Shown here: in pieces, positions 8,121-16,223 of the stretch | Layout of the letters: each line of letters begins with the position of its first letter | How positions within the stretch are numbered: the first letter of the stretch is position 1 | DNA from: Planctomycetota bacterium | GTDB taxonomy: Bacteria; Planctomycetota; Phycisphaerae; SM23-33 | Length of the DNA stretch: 37,174 nucleotides | Direction: 5' to 3' | Assembly (NCBI GenBank): GCA_026693065.1 | Contig: JAPLNA010000231.1 | Span: 1-37,174, forward strand | Position numbers and translations under genes: made by a program | The notes under the pieces: model-generated | The model's input: only the letters and a program-made list of their open reading frames with translations | Databases searched by the model: none | Told to the model about the DNA's origin: nothing

Positions 8121-8314
8121 AAGTCACATACGATCCGTCGACCGACACGCTGACGATGCGGTTCAAGCCCGGCCCTGTGGCCGAGAGCGACGAACAGAAG
8201 CCGGGCGTGATCCTGGATTATGACGCCGAAGGCAACCTGGTGGGGTTGGAGGTGCTGGACGCCTCGCGGCGGGTGACGGACGCCCGGAGCGTCGAGTTCC
8301 AGGTCGTCGGGTGA
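8117..8314 (+). CDS. DUF2283 domain protein (antitoxin-like partner)
   Basis: A 65-residue protein that is the whole of a DUF2283 domain: [12 protein letters not shown] at the N-terminus, then [22 protein letters not shown], all of which are family signatures. It starts in the ATGA overlap with the DUF4258 gene. DUF2283 genes are recurrent partners of DUF4258 genes, and an antitoxin role is the usual prediction. The first 25 bases of this gene recur at 9481-9506, fused to a copy of the sequence just after its 3' end, showing that the locus was duplicated and rearranged. Confidence 0.87.
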   Translation: MKVTYDPSTDTLTMRFKPGPVAESDEQKPGVILDYDAEGNLVGLEVLDASRRVTDARSVEFQVVG

Positions 8315-8323
8315 GGAGCATGG

Positions 8324-8344
8324 ATGTTCCAATTGAAAGAATAC
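8324..8344 (+). pseudogene. Remnant of the res start (first seven codons)
   Basis: ATGTTCCAATTGAAAGAATA... at 8324-8344 encodes MFQLKEY, exactly the first seven residues of Res at 9521. It is preceded by the same GAGGAGCATGG leader. After codon seven the sequence diverges completely. Only one base differs in the 21 shared coding bases (8334 T versus 9531 C). This marks where res originally followed the DUF2283 gene before the dinD-bearing segment entered. Confidence 0.8.
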
Positions 8345-8362
8345 GCCCATCGGCCCCTGGGC
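8345..8362 (-). terminator. Possible dinD terminator hairpin
   Basis: GCCCA and TGGGC flank an 8-base spacer 20 bases beyond the dinD stop on the minus strand and are followed on that strand by a T-rich stretch (GTATTCTTTC). The 5-bp stem is short, so the call is weak. Confidence 0.3.
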
Positions 8363-8381
8363 GAGGTCGAGGCAGGCAGGG

Positions 8382-9254
8382 TCAGGGGGTCGGGTGGTCG
8401 GGTTTCTTTGTCGGCGGGGGCTGGGTTTTGCCCAGGCGTTTGTTTTGTTTGGTTTCGATCTTCTTGATGCTTTCCACGACGGGCAATTCTTCGGGCATCG
8501 TGCCGCCGAGTTCCCGGATGGTTTGACGGACTTTCGCGCCCACTTCGCGATGGGTGCGGTTGGCGGCGTGTTTGCCCTTTACCTGGTCGCGGCGGAGTTT
8601 TTCCTCGGCCTGGGTTGCGCGAAACAGGTTCGCCGCCAATTCGGTGCTGCCCATGTGATCCAGAATCTTCTGGGTCTTCTTCAGGCCTTTCCGCCGGTGG
8701 ATGTCTTCCTGTTTCAGCCCGCCGTAGAGCCCCATATACCCGTGATTCTGAAAGACGGCGTAGTCGATGGGTTCGACGACGCCCGCGTTCCTGGCCGCGT
8801 CGGCCAGTTGAACGTTATGGCGGCGCATCTCTTCTCGCAACAGAACCCGCCGCTCGTCTTCGATGGCCTCATCCTCCAGTTCCTGTCGCCGCGTCTGGAT
8901 GGCGAAATACGTTTGGCCGTGCGCGACGATTTCTTTCTTTGGATCGGCGTTCTGAATGGCCAGGTAGCAGGCATACCGGGACAGAAGAACGGTCTTCACC
9001 GGCCGCTCCGCGCCGCTGCCGATGGCGACCATTTCGGTGACGTCAACGAAATGGTCTTCGAGGCGGTGTCCACTGTTGAAACAGGACAGTTTGGCCTTCT
9101 CGATTACCGCGTCGAAATTCCGGTAGTCCCCGTAGCCCAGGACGCCGGCAAACTCGCGGCTCGACCAGAATTCAATGCCCGCTTCATTGGTGCGTTTGAT
9201 CCGTTCGAAAGGCGACACATGCCCGCCGGGCGACGTCTCCATGTCCTTCGTCAT
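8382..9254 (-). CDS. dinD: DNA damage-inducible protein D homologue
   Basis: A 290-residue DinD-family protein: FERIKRTNEAGIEFWSSREF and LGYGDYRNFDAVIEKAK at the N-terminus (a BRO-N-like domain), HFVDVTEMV, LSRYACYLAIQNADP, GQTYFAIQTRRQE, YAVFQNHGYMGLYGG, KILDHMGSTELAANLFRATQ and VRQTIRELGGTMPEELP, all family landmarks in order. In E. coli DinD is a LexA-controlled protein affecting RecA-dependent recombination; that role is known for the homologue and only inferred here. The start at 9254 (MTKDMETS) is preferred because GGAAGGA lies just upstream. A longer frame to 9314 adds sequence unlike the family. It lies on the opposite strand to the RM genes and within the duplicated res-start boundaries, so it is an insertion. 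I see no LexA box upstream. Confidence 0.92.
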   Translation of the reverse strand: MTKDMETSPGGHVSPFERIKRTNEAGIEFWSSREFAGVLGYGDYRNFDAVIEKAKLSCFNSGHRLEDHFVDVTEMVAIGSGAERPVKTVLLSRYACYLAIQNADPKKEIVAHGQTYFAIQTRRQELEDEAIEDERRVLLREEMRRHNVQLADAARNAGVVEPIDYAVFQNHGYMGLYGGLKQEDIHRRKGLKKTQKILDHMGSTELAANLFRATQAEEKLRRDQVKGKHAANRTHREVGAKVRQTIRELGGTMPEELPVVESIKKIETKQNKRLGKTQPPPTKKPDHPTP

Positions 9255-9477
9255 GATTCCTTCCCTTCGCTGGGGCGGCGACCGATGGGGCGGCAGGCCG
9301 CGGCCGATACCCATGGGGAGTCGGAGGCTATCCGGAATGTTCCCATGGCAAGATCGTACGGCCGGGGCATCCGGGCGTCAAGATCGCTGGCGTGGTGCCC
9401 TCCGCACTGGCCAACTCCCCATGTCACGGGTAGAATCCATTGCAGACGGGTGAAGTCTTGATTGGCACACTTTGGAC
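9255..9477. other. Gene-free interval upstream of dinD
   Basis: This part of the inserted segment has no gene I can support. It contains one imperfect dyad, CCATGGGGA at 9311-9319 with TTCCCATGG at 9340-9348. It must hold the dinD promoter, but I cannot pick a convincing -35/-10 pair. Confidence 0.4.
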
Positions 9478-9541
9478 CGAACATGAAAGTCCCCTACGAT
9501 CCGTCGGTTGAGGAGCATGGATGTTCCAACTGAAAGAATAC
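9478..9541 (+). repeat. Duplicated DUF2283-start / res-start junction
   Basis: CCGAACATGAAAGTC plus CTACGATCCGTCG (9478-9506) repeats 8112-8141, the start of the DUF2283 gene. It is joined directly to TGAGGAGCATGGATGTTCCA and on to AAAGAATAC (to 9541), repeating 8312-8344. The DUF2283 body is missing from this second copy. The copies differ by only a few bases, so the event is fairly recent or under conversion. The second copy supplies the live ribosome-binding site and start codon of res. Confidence 0.85.
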
Positions 9542-12145
9542 CAGCGTCGGTGCCTGGATGAACTGGCCGGATATTTCCGGCGGGTTGTCGCGTTGCGGGG
9601 GGCGACCGAGAGGCCCGAGAAGACGGCCTTCGAGGACAAGGACGGGCGCGGGGCCTTCCAGCCGGTGAAGGAGTTGCCCGGATTGCCGTATGTGTGCCTG
9701 CGGGTGCCCACGGGCGGGGGAAAGACGGTGATGGCCAGCCATGCCGTGGCCGTGGCGTGCAAGGAGTATTTGCGAAGGGAACGGTGTCTGGTGTTCTGGC
9801 TGGCGCCGACGACGCAGATCGTCAGCCAGACGGCCGACGCTCTCAGGGACAGGAGGCACCCATACCGGCAGGCGCTGGATGCGGCGTTCGGGGGCAGCGT
9901 GACGATCCTGGACCTTTCGGCGGCGATTACATCGCTCAAGCCGGCGGATTTGTCGGGGGATACCGTGGTGGTGGTTTCGACGATCCAGGCCCCGCGCGTG
10001 GGGGACAAGGAAGGGCGGAAGGTCTACACGGAAGACAACGGGTATCTGATGGGGCATTTCGAGAACCTCCAGCCGGGCCAGGTGGAGATGCTCGACAAGA
10101 CGGAGGCGGGGAAGGTCGCGTTCAGCCTGGCCAACGTGTTCAAGCTCCACCGGCCGGTAGTGATCGTGGACGAGGCGCACAACGCGCGGACGGGGTTGTC
10201 GTTCGAGACGCTGGCGAGGTTCAATCCATCCTGCATTATCGAGTTCACGGCCACGCCGGCGGCCGACAGCAACGTGTTGACGAGCGTATCGGCGGCGGAG
10301 TTGAAGGCCGAGGAGATGATCAAGCTTCCGGTGCGGCTGCACACGCGGCCGCAGTGGAAAGAGGCGGTGCAGGAAGCCCTGGCGATGCAGGGGGCTTTGG
10401 AGAAGGCGGCGGTCGAGGAAGCAAGCCAGACGGGGGAGTATATTCGCCCGATCGTGCTTCTCCAGGCCCAGCGGAAAGGCGAGGGGAACATCACCTTCGA
10501 CCTGTTGAAGAAGTCGCTACGGGAGGATTTCGGCATACCGGAAGAGCAAATCGCGGTGGCTACCGGGGGGGTGAACGACCTGGAGGGCCTGGACGTGCTG
10601 GCGGCCGGGTGCCCGGTGCGGTTCATCATCACGGTGGACAAGTTGCGGGAGGGGTGGGATTGCCCGTTCGCGTACATTTTGTGCAGCGTGGCGAACCTGA
10701 GCAGCAAGACGGCCGTCGAGCAGGTCATGGGGCGGGTGCTGCGGATGCCGCATGCGCACAGGAAGAAGCACGACGACTTGAACCACGCGTATGCGTTTGT
10801 GACGTCGGCGAGTTTTGTGGAGGCCGCCAACGCCCTGACGGATGCGCTGGTCGAGAGCGGGTTCAACCCGTTCGAGGCGAGGGCAAACATCAAGCCGCAG
10901 GCGGTTCTCCCCTTGCCGATGAACTTGCCGTTGTTGCATCCGGTTTCGGAGGTCCTCTCGGCCGCGCCGACGATGGCCGCTGTTCCGGAGAAGGTCCGGG
11001 AGCACTTGCGCACAGCCCCGGCGAGAGCGGTTATCGAGACGGGCGGCGGGGAAATGACGGCGACGCTGCTGACGTACACCGGGCCGGCGATTTCGCGGCA
11101 GGATGAGGCGGAGTGGCAGGAGAAGGCCGCCGGGGAAGAGGAGAAGAAGGCCGTTGTGCGATTGGCCCGCAAGAGTCGCGGGGAAGACGCCTGGCCGGCC
11201 GCGATGGGCGAACGGTTTTCCGTGCCCGCGCTGGCCGTGCGGGAAGGCAAACAGTTGCAGATGTTCGAGGACCAGTTCCGGGAGGGGTTCTGGTCTCTGG
11301 CGGCCTGCGATGCGCTGCTGACGGAAGAGGAATTCACCCTTTCCGAAGGGCCACAGACGGGGGCGCAGATCGACGTCGGGCAGGACAGGAAGCTCACCTG
11401 GCGGAGTTTCACCGACGACTTGCACAGGCAGTTGTCTTTCCTGGACTCTCACGCGCCGCGGACGGAAACGGAGCTGGCCTTGTGGCTTGACCGGGCGATA
11501 CCGCACCCGGACGTGACGCAGACGGAGGCCGGGCTGTTCATGAAGAAGGCCGTCGCCGAACTGACGGCCAAACGCGGAATGGCGTTGGAAGAACTGGCGG
11601 CCAATCGGTTCCGGCTGCGGGATGCCGTGGCGGAGAAGATATCGGGGTTGCGGAGGGCGGCGACTCGGGCAGCGTACGCCCAGATGCTCCTTCCCGGTTG
11701 CCCGACGCCGGTGGAGGTCAGCCCTGAGGTATGCTTCACGTTCCCGCTGAACCAGTACCCAGCCCCGGCGATCTATCAGGGGACAGTGGAATTCAATCAC
11801 CACTACTACGAACGGCCCGCGGACATGAACGGAGAAGAGGCGGAATGCGCGGCCTTCATTGACGCCCTTCCAGAGGTGGACTTCTGGGTTCGCAATCTGA
11901 CGCGCGACCAATACGCCTTCTGGCTCCAGACCAGCAGCGATAAGTTCTACCCGGATTTTGTCGCCAAGCTCAAAGACGGCCGAATTCTGGTCGTGGAATA
12001 CAAGGCAGAGAAAGACTGGAGCAACGACGACTCGATGGAGAAGCGGGCTCTGGGCGATCTCTGGGAGGCCCGGAGTGGTGGGCGGTGCTTGTTCGTGATG
12101 CCCAAGGGAAGGGACTTCGAGGAGATTCGGCGGACCTTGCGTTGA
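9521..12145 (+). CDS. res: Type III restriction enzyme helicase/nuclease subunit (Res)
   Basis: The 874-residue Res subunit, an ATP-dependent SF2 translocase with a C-terminal endonuclease. Walker A is VPTGGGKT at residues 62-69, Walker B is DEAH from residue 217, FTATPA follows as motif III, DKLREGWDCPFA marks motif V, and QVMGRVLRMP from residue 401 is motif VI. The nuclease region shows a PD-(D/E)xK pattern: YPDF with D812 and EYK at 826-828. It is somewhat shorter than the roughly 950-1000 residues I expect for the family, but all key motifs are present, so the enzyme appears intact. GAGGAG lies 5 bases before ATG 9521 and comes from the duplicated junction. With Mod it would cut DNA that carries unmethylated inversely oriented sites. 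It ends before a 12163-12216 stem-loop. Confidence 0.94.
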   Translation: MFQLKEYQRRCLDELAGYFRRVVALRGATERPEKTAFEDKDGRGAFQPVKELPGLPYVCLRVPTGGGKTVMASHAVAVACKEYLRRERCLVFWLAPTTQIVSQTADALRDRRHPYRQALDAAFGGSVTILDLSAAITSLKPADLSGDTVVVVSTIQAPRVGDKEGRKVYTEDNGYLMGHFENLQPGQVEMLDKTEAGKVAFSLANVFKLHRPVVIVDEAHNARTGLSFETLARFNPSCIIEFTATPAADSNVLTSVSAAELKAEEMIKLPVRLHTRPQWKEAVQEALAMQGALEKAAVEEASQTGEYIRPIVLLQAQRKGEGNITFDLLKKSLREDFGIPEEQIAVATGGVNDLEGLDVLAAGCPVRFIITVDKLREGWDCPFAYILCSVANLSSKTAVEQVMGRVLRMPHAHRKKHDDLNHAYAFVTSASFVEAANALTDALVESGFNPFEARANIKPQAVLPLPMNLPLLHPVSEVLSAAPTMAAVPEKVREHLRTAPARAVIETGGGEMTATLLTYTGPAISRQDEAEWQEKAAGEEEKKAVVRLARKSRGEDAWPAAMGERFSVPALAVREGKQLQMFEDQFREGFWSLAACDALLTEEEFTLSEGPQTGAQIDVGQDRKLTWRSFTDDLHRQLSFLDSHAPRTETELALWLDRAIPHPDVTQTEAGLFMKKAVAELTAKRGMALEELAANRFRLRDAVAEKISGLRRAATRAAYAQMLLPGCPTPVEVSPEVCFTFPLNQYPAPAIYQGTVEFNHHYYERPADMNGEEAECAAFIDALPEVDFWVRNLTRDQYAFWLQTSSDKFYPDFVAKLKDGRILVVEYKAEKDWSNDDSMEKRALGDLWEARSGGRCLFVMPKGRDFEEIRRTLR

Positions 12146-12162
12146 TCGGGCGGGTCCGTCGA

Positions 12163-12216
12163 AGCCAGGGGCGATAATCGGGGCCGGGGTTTGGTAATCG
12201 GTTCGCGCCCCTGGCT
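12163..12216 (+). terminator. Long-loop stem after res
   Basis: AGCCAGGGGCG at 12163-12173 is perfectly complementary to CGCCCCTGGCT at 12206-12216, with a 32-base G-rich loop holding two TAATCGG copies. It lies 18 bases after the res stop and before the next operon. It may terminate transcription or mark the island end. There is no T run. Confidence 0.4.
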
Positions 12217-12329
12217 GCTCAACCCACATGACAAAGGAACGAAACGGCCGGATTTGGTGGAAATGAAGGCCGGGGGAAAAGCGTTGGGCTGGACGAGACG
12301 CGTTGGCGATGAAAAGGCGAGGCTGGATG

Positions 12330-13475
12330 ATGGAGTTTCAGATGACATGTTGGCGGGGGATGGAGATACGCCACCCGGCTGGGTGGGAGCTGGCGGTGGC
12401 GTCGGGACCGGAGGAAGAGCCGGGGCTGGGGAGGAAGTGCACGTTTGCGGATCGGGAGTTTCAGAGGCTGGAGGTCAGGTGGCGGGAACTGGCGAGCGAG
12501 CCGAAGATCGAGATCCTGATGGAGAAACATCGCAAGGCGGCGCAGGACCTGAAGGTGGCGGGGCGGGATATGACCGGCCTGCCGGACGGCTGGCAAGGTT
12601 TTTATCAGGAGGCGTACCAAGAGGCGTGCCAGAAACAGGCTGAAGGATCGGGACAGGGGAAGGGGAAGGATCGCGGGGTGGTGGTTCGGACGGCCCGGGG
12701 GTTTGACATCGGCGAGGGGACGGAGGGGATGGGGAGTAGGGGCAAGGCTAAGGGCGAAAAGGGGGAGAAAGGGGAAGAGGGGAAAAAGGGAAGAATGTTG
12801 GTGGAGGCGACGATGGTCTGGCCGACGGGACGGGATGTGGAATTGGAGAGGCGGATACTGATGGGGATGCGGCCGGAGGGGAGGAAGGGGACGCGGCTGT
12901 GGCGGGCGATGGGGATGGAGGTGGAGCTCGGGCGGGAGTATGACATGGTGGAGATGAAGGCGCCGGTGGGGAAGATCGAGTGGGTTTTCTCCCGAGTGGC
13001 CCGGACGGCCCCCCCTGCCCAGGCGGGTGAGGGCGGCCGGGAGGATGGGGAGAAGAGGGACAGGGGGAAAAAGGGGGAGAAGGATGCGACGGTGAGCCTG
13101 TCGCGGCTGGCGATGCCGAAGTATTGGTTGGATGGGCCGCTGCGGGATTGGGTGGCCGGGCAGGCGCCGGCGTTGGCGGACAAGCTGCGCCAGGAGCCGT
13201 GCGAGGTGAACGGGCACCGGGGGGAGATGGTGCTGAGCGAGCAGGAATTGAACGCGTGGGCGAACTGGCGGGGGTGGAAGCAGTACCGGCTGGACGTGGC
13301 GTGGCTGTGCCCGGTGGAGGAGCGGGTGTATCATATCGTCTGCCGCCAGCGTCGGCGGGATGCGGAGTTGAGCCTGCCCGAGTCGCTGCGGGTGGGTTGT
13401 TGCGGGGCGGGTTGGCCGGGCAAGGGGTGCGGGGCAGACGCCCCGGCCGGGGCGCGGGAGGGTTCGCCGGTATGA
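12330..13475 (+). CDS. Unrecognised protein, first gene of the PqqD/FtsX operon
   Basis: A 381-residue protein I cannot assign. The start at 12330 (MEFQMTCWRG) is favoured because GAGG lies seven bases upstream; 12327 and 12309 are alternatives. The first 60 residues (MEIRHPAGWELA..., FADREFQRLEVRW) and the last 110 (LAMPKYWLDGPLRDWV, LNAWANWRGWKQYRLDVAW, ERVYHIVCRQR) look folded. Two Lys/Glu/Gly low-complexity stretches (about 12703-12800 and 13022-13092), made of G- and A-rich DNA, interrupt the middle. There is no signal peptide or membrane segment, so it is probably cytosolic. The stop overlaps the start of the PqqD-like gene by four bases, so it very likely works with that protein and the transporter genes after it. 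Strand composition is strongly G-rich, more so than in neighbouring genes. Confidence 0.75.
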   Translation: MEFQMTCWRGMEIRHPAGWELAVASGPEEEPGLGRKCTFADREFQRLEVRWRELASEPKIEILMEKHRKAAQDLKVAGRDMTGLPDGWQGFYQEAYQEACQKQAEGSGQGKGKDRGVVVRTARGFDIGEGTEGMGSRGKAKGEKGEKGEEGKKGRMLVEATMVWPTGRDVELERRILMGMRPEGRKGTRLWRAMGMEVELGREYDMVEMKAPVGKIEWVFSRVARTAPPAQAGEGGREDGEKRDRGKKGEKDATVSLSRLAMPKYWLDGPLRDWVAGQAPALADKLRQEPCEVNGHRGEMVLSEQELNAWANWRGWKQYRLDVAWLCPVEERVYHIVCRQRRRDAELSLPESLRVGCCGAGWPGKGCGADAPAGAREGSPV

Positions 13476-13864
13476 GTGCCAAGGGACCCCAGCCGCGGAT
13501 CACGACGGGCCAGTTTCTGGCGGCCCTGCCGATGGTCAATCAGGCCGCCAGGCAGACGCCCGCGCCGGCGGGCGGGACGTTGGTGGAGGTGCCGATCCCG
13601 CGGCCGCGGTATCTGGTGCCGCCGATCAGTTGGATACTGCCGTTTTCGGGGTATCGGAGGATTGAACTGGACAAGCTCGGGACGGCCGTGTTACAACTCT
13701 GCGACGGTCGCCGGAGCGTGGAGAAGGTCATCGAGAAGTTCGCCGCGGATCACAAGTTGACGTTTCGGGAGTCGCAGTTGTCGGTGACGCAGTTTTTGCG
13801 GATGCTGACGGAGCGTGGAGTGATCGCCGTGGTCGGCCTGGAACAGAAAGCTGGGAAGCCATGA
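13472..13864 (+). CDS. PqqD-like (RRE-type) protein
   Basis: A 130-residue protein. Residues about 55-120 match the PqqD/RRE winged-helix fold: a strand pair, then IELDKLGTAVLQLCDGRRSVEKVIEKFAADH and VTQFLRMLTERGVIAVV, the family pattern of an alpha-helix followed by DGrrsv and a terminal L-x-x-RG-hydrophobic strand. PqqD domains bind precursor peptides for radical SAM and other peptide-modifying enzymes; no such enzyme is present here. The N-terminal 50 residues are Pro-rich and include a hydrophobic stretch (YLVPPISWILPFSGY). It is joined by ATGA overlaps to the genes on both sides, so it is translated together with the unknown protein and the FtsX permease. A peptide- or protein-substrate adaptor for the transporter is an inference. 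Confidence 0.8.
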   Translation: MSAKGPQPRITTGQFLAALPMVNQAARQTPAPAGGTLVEVPIPRPRYLVPPISWILPFSGYRRIELDKLGTAVLQLCDGRRSVEKVIEKFAADHKLTFRESQLSVTQFLRMLTERGVIAVVGLEQKAGKP

Positions 13865-16204
13865 AGGCAGTCGAGGTACGAGAGCAGGTTCGCCTGCCGC
13901 TGAGACGATGCGTGGAGCTGGTACTCAGCGGCGTTCGGTATCGGCTGTTCCGGGCGGCGATCACGGTGGGGATCATCGCTCTGGCGGTGGCGTTCCTGAT
14001 GACGATGGTGTCGGAGAGCCTGATCGGTCGGCGGGTGGGCGAGGCGGTGCGGAAAGAGACGCTCCCCCGCGAGGCGATGCTGTTCTGGGTGGGGCGGCTG
14101 GGCGGGGAGCTGACGGAAGAGCAACTGACCAGCGACCTGGCGGTGGCGTCGCAGGGGCGGCGGGGGGAGATCGACTCGCAGATCATCGCGAACTTCAAGG
14201 ACTGGGGGCGGCTGAACGACGAACAGCTTTCGGCCCTGACGGGGGTGGCGGTGCGCCAGGGCGAGTACGACCGGTATTTCACGAAGACGCTGACGGAGTC
14301 GGAGCGTCGGGGGCTGGTGAAGGAGGCCCAGGGGGCGGACCTGTACCGATGGCTGTCGGGGCCGGAGAACTGGCCCGCGTTCACGGCCGGGGTGGAGCGA
14401 TTGAAGAAGCCGCTGCCGTCGGTTCGGGGCAGCAAGCGGACGGCGGAAGAGGACTTCCAGTCGTTCCTGACGGACTGGGGGTCGACGTCGGGGTCTCGGG
14501 CGGCGGTGGTGGCGGGCAACCGCGGGCCTCTGGCGGAGGCGCGGCGGACGGTGCTCAAGGGCCGCCAACCCAAGGACGTGCTCGCGACGGCCGACCCGGG
14601 GCTTCTGGCGACGCAACTGGCCAAGTGCGGGTTCCACGCCAGCACGGCGCAGATGGAGATCGTGCGTGACCGGGCGGACCTAAGCAACGACGCCGAGCAG
14701 ATCGACGACGTGAGCCGGGCGGCGGCGGTCAAGGCGAATTTCGCCGAGCATGTCGGGCCCGAACCCACCGACGTCGACCAGCGGCAAACTGGCGACGGGG
14801 CGCGGGGCGGCGTGGTTCGTGGCCGAGACGGACAAGACGGCGGGGCTGGCCGATCCGCACCTGTCGGACGCGGGGATTCAGGACGCGGCAGCCGCGGCGC
14901 TGCCGGTGGCCGAGGCCGACCTGGCGATGACGCTGGCGGAGACGACGACGAACCCCGAGACGGCCGCCGAGATCGCCCTGCTGGGGCAGTTGAGCCCGGA
15001 GCAGGTGAAGCAGTTGGCGCCGGTGGCGAGGCAGGAGAAGAAGTACGTGGACTTCTTCGACGTCCTGCCGGCCGAAAGACGCGAGGAACTGCTGCGGGAA
15101 GGCAAGCTGACGCAGGAATGGCTGGCCGGGCTGAGCAAGGAGGGCGCGTTGGCGGCGTTCCTGGCGAAGCTGGCGGCGGTGGACAAGGACCACAAGTTCC
15201 CCGACGCCAAGCCGGCCGAGGGGTTCGCCCAGTTCCTGGCGCAGTGGAACGAGACGGAAGTTCTTCGGAACAAGATTCGGGCGGGACGGGGGGAGATTTT
15301 CCAGGCCGTCCAGAAGGCCCTGCACACCCGCGGGGCGGACGAGCCGGACCTGGCCAAGCTGGACACGAAGGCGTTGACGAAGGCGATGGCGGCGGCGGGG
15401 GTGGAGCGGGAGATCACGATCGAGACGATCGAGATCATCCGCCGGCAGATCGCGTTGGTTCGGGCCAGCGAGAAGATCGCGGCGTTGCTGGACGTGCCGG
15501 CGATTCGGGAGTGGCTCTCGCGTCAGATCCAGCCGGCGAAGGACTCCCGCGGTCGCAAGACGATGAGCGACGAGGCCTGGGCCCGGAGCCTGACGAAGGG
15601 ACGCCTGCTGGAGTACGCCTCGACGATGGACGGCGGGCGGCGGCTGCGGGGGTATCTGGACAAACTCACCGGGATGCGTCCGCTGAAGCTCTCGCCGTCG
15701 CGGGTGCAGGCGGTGGCGGAGTACTGGGTGCGAGAGAAGCACCTGAGCGACATCGAGGCCGGCGTGCTGGCCAACGTCGCCGAGAGCTCGCAATGGGGCT
15801 TTTCGGGGCGGACGGTGTGGCTGCTGGTGGTGAGCTTCATGGTGTGCGTGGTGGGGATCGCCAACGCGATGCTGATGAGCGTAACGGAGCGGTTCCGGGA
15901 GATCGCGACGATGAAGTGCCTGGGGGCCACCGACCGGTTCATCATGCTGAACTTCGTGCTGGAGAGCTGCATCCAGGGCATCGCCGGGGGCGCCTGCGGC
16001 ACGGTGCTGGGGCTGCTGCTGGGCACGCTGCGGGGAATGGGCTCGTACGGATGGATCGCGATGGCCAATTACCCCGGCGGCGAGGTGGCGGCGGCGGCGG
16101 GCATTTCGCTGGTGGCGGGCGTGGTGATATCGGCGTTGGCGGCGGTGTATCCGGCCTGGGTGGCCGCGAGGCTGGCGCCGATGGAGGCCATGCGGATCGA
16201 GTAA
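13861..16204 (+). CDS. FtsX/MacB-type ABC permease with apparent frameshift
   Basis: One permease of about 780 residues split over two frames. Frame 1 (from 13861) gives the N-terminal half: a membrane segment at residues 29-50 (AAITVGIIALAVAFLMTMV) and a helical periplasmic region to about ANFAEHVG near 14752. From about 14750 the coding sequence continues in frame 2 to 16204, with three C-terminal membrane segments (WLLVVSFMVCVVGIANAML near 15817; the VLESCIQGIAGGACGTVLG segment; and the segment before YPAWVAARLAPMEAMRIE). LMSVTERFREIATMKCLGA is the FtsX/MacB signature. Only the two parts together give the four-segment FtsX topology. Frame 1 stays open in a shadow frame to 16227, which hides the shift. 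The periplasmic part contains two homologous segments of about 180 residues. A one-base sequencing error or a real lesion are both possible. Confidence 0.82.
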
Positions 16205-16223
16205 CTCCGAGCCGGGAACGACC

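Noticed and set aside
9255-9477. LexA box controlling dinD
   Set aside because: dinD is SOS-controlled in E. coli, but neither the CTGT-N8-ACAG nor the GAAC-N4-GTTC pattern is visible here.
4791-12216. Matched att sites at both ends of the restriction-modification island
   Set aside because: I looked for a second copy of the T-arm sequence near 12.1-12.3 kb and found none; only a short GGTAATCG is shared, which is too little.
12191-12643. Small plus-strand frame overlapping the first operon gene
   Set aside because: Gly-rich translation without a start signal, and it conflicts with the better frame from 12330 that couples to the next gene.
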